Assembly: GCF_014268275.3 (NCBI RefSeq)
Contig: NZ_CP077084.1
Coordinates: 1,240,001-1,304,000 of the forward strand
Direction: 5' to 3'
Origin: Pseudomonas tritici
GTDB lineage: Bacteria > Pseudomonadota > Gammaproteobacteria > Pseudomonadales > Pseudomonadaceae
DNA length: 64,000 nucleotides
The notes under the pieces are model-generated. The model searched no databases, was not told the DNA's origin, and worked only from the letters and a program-made list of their open reading frames with translations. Below, piece after piece: positions 8,914 to 17,695 of this stretch. The translations under genes were made by a program, and so were the position numbers. Every line of letters starts with the position of its first letter. Within the stretch, counting starts at the first letter, position 1.

Positions 8914-9333
8914 ATGAACTCCAGTCGACCCTACCTGGTCCGCGCGCTCTATGAGTGGATTGTGGACAACGATTGCACCCCGCACATGCTGGTCAATTCT
9001 GAATTTGCTGCGGTTCAGGTACCGCAGGGTTTTGCCAGCGACGGGCAGATTGTGCTGAATGTATCGCCGAGCGCCGTGCGCCACCTGCACATGGACAACG
9101 AAGCCGTGAGCTTCGAAGGGCGTTTCGGCGGCGTGCCGCATACGCTGTACGTGCCGATTGGCGCCATCCTCGGCATTTATGCCCGGGAGAACGGCCAAGG
9201 CATGGTGTTCGATCTGGAGTCGCCTTTCGAGGATGACGAAGCGATCGAAGCAGAAGATGGCGACGATCTGCCGCCACCGGATTCCGAGCCGCCGCGCCCT
9301 AGCGGCCGGCCAAGCCTGAAAGTCGTGAAGTAA
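8914..9333 (+). CDS. sspB: ClpXP protease specificity-enhancing factor
   Basis: A 139-residue protein. The folded N-terminal domain (about 1-110; SSRPYLVRALYEWIVDNDCTPHMLV) binds ssrA-tagged substrates. A flexible acidic/proline linker (EAEDGDDLPPPDSEPPRP) leads to the short ClpX-binding tail RPSLKVVK. It delivers tmRNA-tagged proteins to ClpXP. It is in operon with sspA and is followed by a terminator. Confidence 0.96.
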   Translation: MNSSRPYLVRALYEWIVDNDCTPHMLVNSEFAAVQVPQGFASDGQIVLNVSPSAVRHLHMDNEAVSFEGRFGGVPHTLYVPIGAILGIYARENGQGMVFDLESPFEDDEAIEAEDGDDLPPPDSEPPRPSGRPSLKVVK

Positions 9334-9362
9334 CCGGTTTTCACCCTCGGGTGAGCCTCAAA

Positions 9363-9393
9363 AATGCCTCGACCTGTGTCGGGGCATTTTTTT
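9363..9393 (+). terminator. Intrinsic terminator after sspB
   Basis: Stem ATGCCTCGAC / GTCGGGGCAT followed by seven T, 30 bases downstream of the sspB stop. Confidence 0.92.
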
Positions 9394-9491
9394 GCGCGCA
9401 GGATATAAATGAAAGTCGTGCCCGGGCAGTGATCGTACAACCGCCATGGGCTATGATGCGTGTTCAAGTTCGCCGAGAAAAATGGATCATC

Positions 9492-10241
9492 ATGGATAAC
9501 GCCGCCACCGCCCCTCGTCTTCCCCGCAAGCGTCGCAGCCTTGCCCAGGAATTGGTCACGGTGTTGTCCGAGCAGATCCGCGACGGTCAGCTCAAACGTG
9601 GCGATAAACTGCCCACCGAGTCGGCGATCATGGAGGCCCATGGGGTCAGCCGCACCGTGGTGCGTGAGGCCATCTCACGCTTGCAAGCGGCGGGGCAGGT
9701 CGAGACCCGTCATGGTATCGGCACGTTTGTGCTGGATACGCCGAGCCCAAGCGGCTTCCGTATCGACCCGGCCACCGTGGTAACCCTGCGTGATGTGCTG
9801 GCGATTCTGGAATTGCGGATCAGCCTGGAAGTCGAATCCGCTGGTTTGGCCGCCTTGCGCCGCAGCGATGAACAGCTGGCAGCCATGCGTGCGGCACTCG
9901 ATGCCCTGAATGAAAGCGCGGCCCACGCTGGAGATGCGGTGGCGTCTGATTTTGCGTTCCACCTCGAAATTGCGCTGTCGACCGGCAACCGCTACTTCAC
10001 CGATATCATGACCCACTTGGGCACCAGCATCATTCCGCGGACCCGTTTGAATTCTGCGCGCCTGGCCCATGATGACCAGCAACATTACATGGGGCGTTTG
10101 AGCCGCGAACACGAAGAGATTTATGAGGCGATTGCGCGCCGGGATTCAGATGCGGCGCGGGCGGCGATGCGGTTGCATTTGACGAATAGTCGGGAGCGGC
10201 TGCGCCATGCTCATGAAGAGGCGGAGGCGCAGCGGGGGTAA
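9492..10241 (+). CDS. FadR-type GntR family transcriptional regulator
   Basis: A 249-residue regulator. The winged helix at about residues 14-80 (LVTVLSEQIRDGQLKRGDKLPTE, SRTVVREAISRLQAAG, RHGIGTFV) is typical of GntR, followed by an all-helical FCD ligand domain (DFAFHLEIALSTGNRYF, REHEEIYEAIARRD). The FCD metal/ligand residues Asp/His are retained. The start at 9492 is chosen because the upstream in-frame codons are non-family. Its likely targets are the galactarate/glucarate genes beginning at 12042 (inference from position and from the CGTACG-centred operator upstream of kdgD). A weak half-match, GATCGTACAAC, at 9430 may allow autoregulation. Confidence 0.88.
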   Translation: MDNAATAPRLPRKRRSLAQELVTVLSEQIRDGQLKRGDKLPTESAIMEAHGVSRTVVREAISRLQAAGQVETRHGIGTFVLDTPSPSGFRIDPATVVTLRDVLAILELRISLEVESAGLAALRRSDEQLAAMRAALDALNESAAHAGDAVASDFAFHLEIALSTGNRYFTDIMTHLGTSIIPRTRLNSARLAHDDQQHYMGRLSREHEEIYEAIARRDSDAARAAMRLHLTNSRERLRHAHEEAEAQRG

Positions 10242-10265
10242 TTCTGGTAACAGTGAATTAACTAT

Positions 10266-10460
10266 TCAGGCGAGGGTGAAGTCGATTTGGTCGACATTGC
10301 CTCCGTTGATTACGAAGTTCTTGGCTACGACCTCCAGAGCTGGATCACCATCAAGTTCAATCGTGTCCCCGATGTTGGGCAGGTCGGTAGCGTCAACGTT
10401 ATGAGTCGCCGATTTAGATTTGTTGGAACGGGATTTAAAGGTGCACTTTTTAGTAGCCAT
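10266..10460 (-). CDS. Small protein of unknown function (64 residues)
   Basis: The open frame MATKKCTFKSRSNKSKSATH..., ending ..NVDQIDFTLA, is preceded by AGTGAGGCATATC, giving a clear GAGG ribosome binding site 7 bases before ATG. The first 20 residues are Lys/Ser-rich and the rest is acidic with a predicted beta pattern. There is no signal peptide or membrane helix. Composition is more AT-rich than the neighbours. I do not recognise a family. It lies 25 bases from the convergent FadR-type gene and 190 bases downstream of the phospholipase-like gene on the same strand. Confidence 0.72.
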   Translation of the reverse strand: MATKKCTFKSRSNKSKSATHNVDATDLPNIGDTIELDGDPALEVVAKNFVINGGNVDQIDFTLA

Positions 10461-10578
10461 GATATGCCTCACTGATTTTAGGATGAGTGAATGGCCTCCA
10501 AGGTGTTTGCGCCTCTTTTCGCGAAAGAGGTAACCCGGCGGTCGAATGCAAGCTACTGGCAGTTGATTCACCTGCGAT

Positions 10579-10596
10579 ACTGTCAGAAATGACAGT
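10579..10596. promoter_or_regulatory. Palindrome upstream of the small unknown gene
   Basis: ACTGTCA-GAAA-TGACAGT is a perfect 7+7 inverted repeat, 120 bases upstream of the small gene at 10266-10460 and 55 bases past the 3' end of the phospholipase-like gene. It formally fits CTG-N10-CAG but lacks the TATA-like flanks of a good LexA box, so the binding factor is unknown. Confidence 0.45.
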
Positions 10597-10651
10597 GGCG
10601 ACGAGCGGTCCCATGCGCGCGTCTGCACACACACATGGGATTTCTGTTAAC

Positions 10652-11808
10652 TCAAGGCTGCGGTGCGTTCGGCGTGTAGTCCTTCAACAACAAATACGTA
10701 CTCCACCCCCACCAATCATTCGTCCAGTGCTTGTCGTTCAAGTCATTTACATCCTTACGACGCAGCACCTTGTCCCCCTCCATCTTGAACAGCGGTGAGA
10801 AGTTGTTCGCCGGGTTCTGCGCGGCATTCAGGTCCGGCACATACAGCGGCGCCTTGAAGTTGGCCGGGGAGGGCGCCACACCACTGATAAAGGTGTCGAA
10901 GACCTCATCCGCCGAAGCCTGCACTGCGCGTTTAACCTGCCCCCGGTTGTCCGCGTCGATGGCGTCGAAGTAGCGTTTATCCCCATAAGCGTGCCACTGA
11001 TCTCCCAGGGCATTGCGCACCTTGAGCCCGAACTTGCTGTCTTCATCGTGCATGAAACGGCTGATCAGCGAGCCTAATTCACCGGGCGTTACCACTGCCG
11101 CCAACTGCTTGCGCGGAACCCGCAAGTGGCCTGCGGAAAACAGATCGGTCAAAAAGTGATCAGCAAAGCTGTTCATGGCATACGCCAGTTCCAAGGCCTG
11201 GTCGGTGCCGGTTTGGTGAGCCACCACGGCTTGTTGCAGCGCCGCCGTATGCCCCGCCAAATAGGCCGACAGCGCCCATTCGCCAAAGTGGTCGGCATTG
11301 TCCGCCGCCAGTTTCAGGTAGCGGCCCAACGGAACAAGCGCCGACACCGCGCTGCCACCGCCAGTGATGCGGTTCCATTCCTCAGACAACGTATCGCCCA
11401 GGGCGTCGTAGGCCTCATGGGCTTGCTTGCCGTCCTTTATCACCTGCTTGACCGCAGTGATCTCCTTTTGCATCACCGCCAGGATCTTGTGTGCTTCTTC
11501 TCGCGAAGCGGGCAGCACGGCCAGCGAGTTGAAAGCGGCAGTGAAGCGCTGCACGCGCTCGGCCGGCGACGCGCCATCGCTGATGGGCTGGCCGGGGATG
11601 CCATAGAAGTCGCCGCCCAGGGCGATCACTTGGCCATAGGTGAGCGCCAAGCCGTTGGGCAGGTGCAGTTCGACTTGGCGCGCGGGGATCGCCGGTGCGT
11701 CCTTGACGAAGCGCAACAGGGTGTCATCGCCGATGGCAGTGTGTTCACCGCCCTCGAAACGTAGGGTAGGCGGTTTTTTTCGGGTGCTGCGAGTTCAAGA
11801 CCTGACAT
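10652..11808 (-). CDS. Phospholipase C-like protein (zinc-dependent type), with an apparent frameshift near codon 11
   Basis: The main open frame (10652-11716, 354 codons from a TTG) contains HFGEWALSAYLAGH and SFADHFLTDLFSAGH, the His/Asp-rich helices of zinc-dependent phospholipase C-like enzymes; it would hydrolyse phospholipids. A proper start lies at 11808: ATGTCAGGTCTTGAA.. with AAGGAG 6 bases upstream. That start is in another frame. Joining the two across an A7 run (11774-11780) gives MSGLELAAPEK followed by PPTLRFEGGEHTAIGDDTLLRFV, a smooth protein. So the gene either carries a one-base deletion, has a sequencing error, or uses -1 frameshifting on A AAA AAC. No signal peptide is visible. 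A probable SOS box lies 38 bases upstream of the ATG. Confidence 0.75.
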
Positions 11809-11845
11809 GTTAGCTCCTTGCTATGTCGTAGGAATCTTCCGTGAT

Positions 11846-11865
11846 GACTGTATGCGCATACAGTA
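11846..11865. promoter_or_regulatory. Probable LexA (SOS) box upstream of the phospholipase-like gene
   Basis: ACTGTATGCGCATACAGT (11847-11864) is an 18-bp perfect palindrome fitting CTG-N10-CAG with the TATG/CATA flanks of good SOS boxes. Read on the minus strand with one flanking base each side, it differs from the E. coli recA operator, as I recall that sequence, at two of twenty positions. It lies just upstream of the minus-strand gene; a weak promoter (TTGACG at 11899-11894, TAAGCT at 11877-11872) would start transcription inside the box. Confidence 0.7.
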
Positions 11866-11945
11866 TTGGCGAGCTTAGAGGAAAAATTTCCTACGTCAAG
11901 GAGGCGGCTCTAAACACCTTGCGGATGAAGTTTGATGAATTGCAG

Positions 11946-11986
11946 TTGACGAATATTTTTATAGTTGTACGATGACGTACGACATC
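11946..11986 (+). promoter_or_regulatory. kdgD promoter with overlapping operator palindrome
   Basis: TTGACG (11946-11951) and TACGAT (11968-11973) are spaced by 16 bases. GATGACGTACGACATC (11971-11986) is a near-perfect palindrome centred on CGTACG, with a single symmetric A/A mismatch, and it overlaps the -10. This is the arrangement expected for repression by a GntR/FadR protein, and the regulator at 9492 is the natural candidate. Confidence 0.55.
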
Positions 11987-12041
11987 ACCAAAACCAACAA
12001 TAACCTTTCGACAGAAAGTCTTTACCCAGGGTGTTCGAATA

Positions 12042-12953
12042 ATGAATCCACAAGAACTGAAGTCCATCCTCTCCCACGGTCTGCTCTCTTTTCCGGTGAC
12101 CGATTTCAATGCCCAGGGTGACTTTCACCAGGCGGGCTACATCAAGCGTCTAGAGTGGCTGGCCCCGTATGGCGCGACCGCCTTGTTCGCCGCCGGCGGC
12201 ACGGGTGAGTTTTTCTCCCTCGCGGCCAGCGAATATTCCCAGGTGGTGAAAACCGCCGTTGATACCTGCGCGACCAGCGTGCCGATCCTCGCCGGCGTGG
12301 GCGGTTCGACTCGCCAAGCTATCGAGTACGCTCAAGAGGCCGAGCGTCTGGGGGCCAAAGGCCTGCTGTTGCTGCCGCACTACCTCACCGAAGCCAGTCA
12401 GGACGGCGTTGCCGCCCACGTTGAAGCCGTGTGCAAATCGGTCAAGATCGGCGTGGTGGTCTACAACCGCAATGTCTGCCGCCTGACCGCACCGCTGCTG
12501 GAACGTCTGGCCGAGCGCTGTCCGAACCTGATCGGCTACAAAGACGGCCTGGGTGACATTGAGTTGATGGTGTCGATCCGCCGTCGCCTCGGTGACCGTT
12601 TCAGCTACCTTGGCGGCCTGCCGACTGCAGAGGTTTACGCCGCTGCCTACAAGGCCTTGGGAGTGCCGGTGTACTCCTCGGCGGTGTTCAACTTCATCCC
12701 GAAAACCGCGATGGATTTCTATCACGCAATTGCCCGCGAAGATCACGCTACCGTTGGCAAAATCATCGACGACTTCTTCCTGCCATACCTGGACATCCGT
12801 AACCGCAAATCCGGTTATGCCGTGAGTATCGTCAAGGCCGGTGCAAAAATCGCAGGCTATGACGCCGGCCCGGTGCGTACGCCGCTGACCGACCTGTTGC
12901 CGGAAGAATACGAAGCCCTGGCCGCGCTGATCGACAAGCAAGGCCCGCAATAA
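12042..12953 (+). CDS. kdgD: 5-dehydro-4-deoxyglucarate dehydratase
   Basis: A 303-residue DapA/NAL-superfamily TIM barrel that converts 5-keto-4-deoxy-D-glucarate to 2-ketoglutaric semialdehyde, CO2 and water. The Schiff-base lysine is K167 in NLIGYKDG; the catalytic Tyr is Y141 in VVVYNRN; the AAGGTGEF motif (residues ~50-57) is the carboxylate-binding loop typical of KDG dehydratases. It is the first gene of the catabolic run kdgD - semialdehyde dehydrogenase - transporter - garD. Confidence 0.95.
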   Translation: MNPQELKSILSHGLLSFPVTDFNAQGDFHQAGYIKRLEWLAPYGATALFAAGGTGEFFSLAASEYSQVVKTAVDTCATSVPILAGVGGSTRQAIEYAQEAERLGAKGLLLLPHYLTEASQDGVAAHVEAVCKSVKIGVVVYNRNVCRLTAPLLERLAERCPNLIGYKDGLGDIELMVSIRRRLGDRFSYLGGLPTAEVYAAAYKALGVPVYSSAVFNFIPKTAMDFYHAIAREDHATVGKIIDDFFLPYLDIRNRKSGYAVSIVKAGAKIAGYDAGPVRTPLTDLLPEEYEALAALIDKQGPQ

Positions 12954-12962
12954 CCTATCTAT

Positions 12963-12991
12963 AAGGCCGCTGAGCAATCAGCGGCCTTTTG
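12963..12991 (+). terminator. Hairpin between kdgD and the dehydrogenase gene
   Basis: AAGGCCGCTGA-GCAA-TCAGCGGCCTTTT is a compact GC stem with a short T tail. It probably causes partial termination or protects the kdgD 3' end, as the next gene begins only 17 bases later with its own AGGAG site. Confidence 0.6.
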
Positions 12992-13007
12992 CGTCAGGAG
13001 AAGATTC

Positions 13008-14453
13008 GTGTCCCAAGCCCAACGTTTTGACAACTACATCAACGGCCAATGGGTGGCCGGCGCTGACTATTGCGTCAACCTCAACCCGTCGGAGTTGTCC
13101 GATGTCATTGGTGAATACGCCAAGGCTGATGTTGCCCAAGTCAACGCCGCCATCGATGCTGCTCGCGCGGCGTTCCCGGCCTGGTCCACTTCCGGCATTC
13201 AAGCGCGCCACGATGCCTTGGATAAAGTCGGCAGCGAAATCCTCGCGCGCCGCGAAGAGCTCGGCACCTTGCTGGCTCGTGAAGAGGGCAAGACCCTGCC
13301 CGAGGCCATCGGCGAAGTGACTCGCGCCGGTAACATTTTCAAGTTCTTCGCCGGCGAATGCCTGCGCTTGTCCGGTGACTACGTGCCGTCGGTACGCCCG
13401 GGCGTCAACGTTGAAGTCACTCGCGAAGCCTTGGGTGTGGTCGGCCTGATCACCCCGTGGAACTTCCCGATTGCCATCCCCGCGTGGAAGATCGCCCCAG
13501 CCCTGGCCTACGGCAACTGCGTAGTGATCAAGCCTGCTGAACTGGTACCGGGCTGCGCCTGGGCCCTGGCCGAAATCATCTCGCGCGCCGGTTTCCCTGC
13601 CGGTGTATTCAACTTGGTGATGGGCAGCGGTCGCGTAGTGGGCGATGTGCTGGTCAACAGCCCGAAAGTCGATGGCATCAGCTTCACCGGTTCTGTGGGT
13701 GTAGGTCGCCAGATCGCTGTCAGCTGTGTCTCGCGCCAGGCCAAAGTGCAGTTGGAAATGGGCGGCAAGAACCCGCAGATCATCCTCGACGATGCCGACC
13801 TCAAGCAGGCCGTCGAGCTTTCGGTACAGAGCGCGTTCTACTCCACCGGCCAGCGTTGCACCGCCTCCAGCCGCTTGATCGTCACCGCCGGTATTCACGA
13901 CCAGTTCGTCGCGGCCATGGCGGAACGCATGAAGTCGATCAAAGTCGGCCACGCCTTGAAAAGCGGCACCGATATCGGCCCGGTCGTTTCCCAGGCCCAG
14001 TTGGACCAGGACCTCAAGTACATCGACATCGGCCAAAGCGAAGGTGCGCGGCTGGTCAGCGGTGGCGGCCTGGTGACCTGTGATACCGAAGGCTATTACC
14101 TGGCGCCGACGCTGTTTGCCGACAGCGAAGCCGCCATGCGCATCAGCCGTGAAGAAATCTTTGGCCCAGTCGCCAACGTTGTGCGCGTGGCGGACTACGA
14201 CGCGGCGCTGGCCATGGCCAACGACACCGAGTTCGGTTTGTCGGCGGGCATTGCCACCACTTCCTTGAAGTACGCCAACCACTTCAAACGCCACTCCCAG
14301 GCCGGGATGGTGATGGTCAACCTGCCAACCGCGGGTGTGGATTATCACGTTCCATTCGGTGGCCGTAAGGGCTCATCCTATGGTTCGCGTGAGCAAGGTC
14401 GCTATGCGCAAGAGTTCTACACCGTGGTGAAGACCAGCTACATCGGTTCGTAA
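13008..14453 (+). CDS. 2-ketoglutaric semialdehyde dehydrogenase (NAD(P)+)
   Basis: A 481-residue aldehyde dehydrogenase. Catalytic residues are N152 (TPWNFP), E250 (LEMGGKNP) and C284 (GQRCTASS). It oxidises 2,5-dioxopentanoate, the kdgD product, to 2-ketoglutarate, feeding the TCA cycle. The start is GTG at 13008 with AGGAG 7 bases upstream. The specific substrate is assigned from position directly after kdgD and before the transporter and garD; the fold alone only shows an ALDH. Confidence 0.92.
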   Translation: MSQAQRFDNYINGQWVAGADYCVNLNPSELSDVIGEYAKADVAQVNAAIDAARAAFPAWSTSGIQARHDALDKVGSEILARREELGTLLAREEGKTLPEAIGEVTRAGNIFKFFAGECLRLSGDYVPSVRPGVNVEVTREALGVVGLITPWNFPIAIPAWKIAPALAYGNCVVIKPAELVPGCAWALAEIISRAGFPAGVFNLVMGSGRVVGDVLVNSPKVDGISFTGSVGVGRQIAVSCVSRQAKVQLEMGGKNPQIILDDADLKQAVELSVQSAFYSTGQRCTASSRLIVTAGIHDQFVAAMAERMKSIKVGHALKSGTDIGPVVSQAQLDQDLKYIDIGQSEGARLVSGGGLVTCDTEGYYLAPTLFADSEAAMRISREEIFGPVANVVRVADYDAALAMANDTEFGLSAGIATTSLKYANHFKRHSQAGMVMVNLPTAGVDYHVPFGGRKGSSYGSREQGRYAQEFYTVVKTSYIGS

Positions 14454-14552
14454 CAGCGACATCAGGTGGGGGCCAGATGCCTGCTGGCTCCCCCAACAAA
14501 AAAACAGAAAACCATTACCCGCAAAAAAAATAATTAGTGGGAGTACTTCTAC

Positions 14553-15917
14553 ATGCAAGCGACCAAGCCGACCCACGTCCGCTATTTGATCCTGCTCATG
14601 CTGTTCCTGGTGACCACGATCAACTACGCCGACCGGGCCACCATCGCCATCGCAGGTTCCAGCCTGCAAAAAGACCTCGGCATCGACGCGGTCACCCTCG
14701 GTTACATTTTCTCCGCATTCGGTTGGGCCTACGTGGCCGGGCAAATCCCCGGCGGCTGGCTGCTGGACCGCTTCGGCTCGAAAAAAGTCTATGCCCTGAG
14801 CATCTTCACCTGGTCACTGTTCACTGTGCTGCAAGGCTATGTCGGTGAGTTCGGTGTCTCCACCGCTGTTGTTGCGCTGTTTATGCTGCGCTTCATGGTG
14901 GGCCTGGCCGAAGCGCCATCCTTCCCCGGTAACGCACGTATCGTGGCAGCGTGGTTCCCTACCGCTGAGCGCGGTACCGCCTCGGCGATCTTCAACTCGG
15001 CGCAATACTTCGCCACCGTGTTGTTCGCGCCACTGATGGGCTGGATCGTCTACCGCTTCGGCTGGCAGCACGTGTTTATCGTGATGGGCGTGATCGGCAT
15101 TATCTTCTCGCTGATTTGGCTGAAAGTTATCCACAGCCCGCGCCAGCACCCGCTGATCAACGAAGCTGAGCTCAATCACATCGCCGCCAACGGCGCGATG
15201 GTCGATATGGATCAGGACAAAGGCAAGGGCAAGAAAACCGACGGTCCGAAGTGGGATTACATCCGCCAGTTGCTGACCAACCGCATGATGCTCGGCGTCT
15301 ACTTGGGCCAGTACTGCATCAATGGCATCACTTATTTCTTCCTGACGTGGTTCCCGGTGTACCTAGTGCAGGACCGTGGCATGACCATCCTCAAGGCGGG
15401 TTTCATCGCCTCGTTGCCAGCGATCTGCGGGTTTATCGGTGGCGTGCTCGGTGGGGTGATTTCCGACTACCTGCTGCGCAAGGGCCATTCCCTGACGTTC
15501 GCGCGCAAAGCACCGATCATTGCCGGCCTGTTGGTCTCCAGCAGCATCATCGCGTGTAACTACGTTGACGTTGAGTGGATGGTCGTGGGCTTCATGGCGT
15601 TGGCCTTCTTCGGCAAAGGCGTTGGCGCACTGGGTTGGGCGGTAGTGTCCGACACTTCGCCGAAACAAATCGCCGGCCTCAGTGGCGGCTTGTTCAACAC
15701 CTTCGGTAACCTGGCGTCGATCACCACGCCGATTGTCATCGGCTACATCATCGCCACCACTGGTTCGTTCAAGTGGGCCCTGGTGTTCGTCGGCGCCAAC
15801 GCACTGGTGGCGGTATTCAGCTATCTGGTCATCGTCGGTCCGATCAAGCGTGTGGTGCTCAAAGAGCCGCCAGCCAAAGGCCCAGAGCTGACCAACCTTA
15901 CCGAAGCGCATTCCTGA
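14553..15917 (+). CDS. MFS transporter, hexuronate/aldarate (galactarate/glucarate) type
   Basis: A 454-residue protein with about 12 membrane helices of the anion:cation symporter branch (GudP/ExuT/phthalate family). N-terminal [12 protein letters not shown] and the [21 protein letters not shown] loop 2-3 motif are diagnostic of this branch. The central cytoplasmic loop carries a Lys-rich stretch ([16 protein letters not shown]). It most probably imports D-galactarate and/or D-glucarate with protons, given the operon partners. Confidence 0.92.
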   Translation: MQATKPTHVRYLILLMLFLVTTINYADRATIAIAGSSLQKDLGIDAVTLGYIFSAFGWAYVAGQIPGGWLLDRFGSKKVYALSIFTWSLFTVLQGYVGEFGVSTAVVALFMLRFMVGLAEAPSFPGNARIVAAWFPTAERGTASAIFNSAQYFATVLFAPLMGWIVYRFGWQHVFIVMGVIGIIFSLIWLKVIHSPRQHPLINEAELNHIAANGAMVDMDQDKGKGKKTDGPKWDYIRQLLTNRMMLGVYLGQYCINGITYFFLTWFPVYLVQDRGMTILKAGFIASLPAICGFIGGVLGGVISDYLLRKGHSLTFARKAPIIAGLLVSSSIIACNYVDVEWMVVGFMALAFFGKGVGALGWAVVSDTSPKQIAGLSGGLFNTFGNLASITTPIVIGYIIATTGSFKWALVFVGANALVAVFSYLVIVGPIKRVVLKEPPAKGPELTNLTEAHS

Positions 15918-15928
15918 GGGGCGATGTA

Positions 15929-17482
15929 ATGCAGTTGATTGAACATGCCGACTCGCCGCGCTCGATTCGTTTGCACGAGCGCGACAACGTGGTGATCGTG
16001 GTCAATGACCAGGGCGTACCGGCCGGGACGGAGTTCCCGGACGGCCTGGTGACCGTGGATTTCATCCCCCAGAGCCACAAGGTGACCCTGGAAGATATCC
16101 CTGAAGGCGGTCAGATAATTCGCTACGGCCAGACCATCGGTTACGCCTTGGCGCCGATTCCGCGCGGCAGTTGGGTGCAGGAAGATCAACTGCGCATGCC
16201 GACCGCGCCGCCGCTGGACAGCTTGCCGCTGTCCACTGAGGTGCCTGAGACCCAGGCGCCGCTTGAAGGGTTTACGTTCGAGGGATACCGCAATGCCGAC
16301 GGCACCGTGGGCACGCGCAATATCCTCGGGATCACCACTACGGTGCAGTGCGTCACCGGGGTGCTGGACCATGCGGTCAAGCGCATCAAGGATGAGTTGC
16401 TGCCCAAGTACCCGCACGTCGACGACGTAGTGGCGCTGACCCACAGCTACGGCTGCGGGGTGGCGATCACGGCGACGGATGCCTACATCCCGATCCGTAC
16501 CGTGCGTAACCTGGCGCGCAACCCGAACCTGGGCGGCGAAGCACTCGTGATCAGCCTGGGCTGCGAGAAATTGCAGGCCGGGCAGGTCATGCACGATAAC
16601 GACAGCTCCGTCGACCTTAGCGAGCCGTGGCTGTATCGACTGCAGGACTCCAGCCACGGCTTCACCGAAATGATCGAGCAGATCATGGCGCTGGCCGAGA
16701 CGCGCTTGAAGAAGCTCGACCAGCGTCGCCGGGAAACCGTGCCGGCGTCCGAGCTGATCCTGGGCATGCAGTGTGGCGGCAGTGATGCATTCTCCGGCAT
16801 CACCGCCAACCCGGCGTTGGGCTATGCCTCGGATTTGCTGTTGCGGGCGGGGGCGACGGTGATGTTTTCCGAAGTCACTGAGGTGCGTGATGCCATCTAC
16901 CTGCTGACTTCGCGTGCCGAGAGCAAGGAAGTTGCCCAGGAACTGGTCAGGGAAATGGACTGGTACGACCGTTACCTGGCCAAGGGCGAAGCGGATCGCA
17001 GCGCCAACACCACGCCGGGCAACAAGAAGGGCGGCTTGTCGAACATTGTCGAGAAGTCCTTGGGCTCTATCGTCAAATCCGGCAGCAGCGCAATTAATGG
17101 TGTGCTGGGCCCGGGCGAGCGTTTCAAGGGCAAGGGCCTGATCTTTTGCGCCACGCCGGCCAGTGACTTTGTGTGCGGCACCTTGCAACTGGCGGCGGGG
17201 ATGAACCTGCACGTGTTCACCACCGGGCGTGGCACGCCTTATGGGCTGGCGATGGCGCCGGTGGTAAAGGTGTCGACCCGCACGGAGCTGGCGCAGCGCT
17301 GGCCGGACCTGATTGATATCGACGCCGGGCGTATTGCGACCGGGCGCGCGAGCATCGAGGAGTTGGGTTGGGAGTTGTTTCACTTCTACCTGGATGTGGC
17401 CAGCGGCAAAAAGCAGACGTGGGCGGAGCATCACAAGCTGCATAACGACATCACCTTGTTTAACCCTGCGCCGATTACTTGA
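15929..17482 (+). CDS. garD: Galactarate dehydratase
   Basis: A 517-residue protein of the UxaA/GarD family. It has an N-terminal small SAF-like domain ([17 protein letters not shown]), then the large domain with [36 protein letters not shown] and [20 protein letters not shown], and the C-terminal [12 protein letters not shown] block; the conserved His/Cys residues bind the metal. It dehydrates meso-galactarate to 5-keto-4-deoxyglucarate, the kdgD substrate, closing the pathway encoded here. The ATG at 15929 is 11 bases after the transporter stop. Confidence 0.94.
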   Translation: MQLIEHADSPRSIRLHERDNVVIVVNDQGVPAGTEFPDGLVTVDFIPQSHKVTLEDIPEGGQIIRYGQTIGYALAPIPRGSWVQEDQLRMPTAPPLDSLPLSTEVPETQAPLEGFTFEGYRNADGTVGTRNILGITTTVQCVTGVLDHAVKRIKDELLPKYPHVDDVVALTHSYGCGVAITATDAYIPIRTVRNLARNPNLGGEALVISLGCEKLQAGQVMHDNDSSVDLSEPWLYRLQDSSHGFTEMIEQIMALAETRLKKLDQRRRETVPASELILGMQCGGSDAFSGITANPALGYASDLLLRAGATVMFSEVTEVRDAIYLLTSRAESKEVAQELVREMDWYDRYLAKGEADRSANTTPGNKKGGLSNIVEKSLGSIVKSGSSAINGVLGPGERFKGKGLIFCATPASDFVCGTLQLAAGMNLHVFTTGRGTPYGLAMAPVVKVSTRTELAQRWPDLIDIDAGRIATGRASIEELGWELFHFYLDVASGKKQTWAEHHKLHNDITLFNPAPIT

Positions 17483-17483
17483 C

Positions 17484-17618
17484 TGTAGTGAGCGGGCTTG
17501 CCCCGCGCTGGGGGGCGAAGCCGCCCCAAACCCAGGCGACTGAGTTCCAACTGGAGAAACTCAGTGCCGGAGATGGGGCGGCTTGCCCCCCAGCGCGGGG
17601 CAAGCCCGCTCACTACAG
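17484..17618. repeat. Paired REP of the GTAGTGAGCGGGCTTGCCCC family (long version)
   Basis: Inverted arms TGTAGTGAGCGGGCTTGCCC.. and ..GGGCAAGCCCGCTCACTACA, each extended by CGCGCTGGGG / CCCCAGCGCG and GGCG..GCCGCCCC. A nested ACTGAGTT..AACTCAGT hairpin is in the centre. It is a different REP family from the GTGGGAGC elements; a shorter copy is at 53435-53529. It lies between garD and the AEC transporter. Confidence 0.88.
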
Positions 17619-17695
17619 GTATCTGGACCAGACGAAGCGGCCCGCACTGGCTTATCATTAGCCACCTAACGACGGTCACCAAGGTTCTCCCCGGC

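Noticed and set aside
10512..10530. Hairpin CCTCTTT-TCGCG-AAAGAGG as a terminator of the phospholipase-like gene
   Set aside because: The stem is short and there is no T tract on the relevant strand; it may be a chance inverted repeat.
15821..17443. 540-codon minus-strand frame opposite garD
   Set aside because: Same shadow effect; garD has all family motifs in the plus frame and there is no ribosome binding site for the minus frame.
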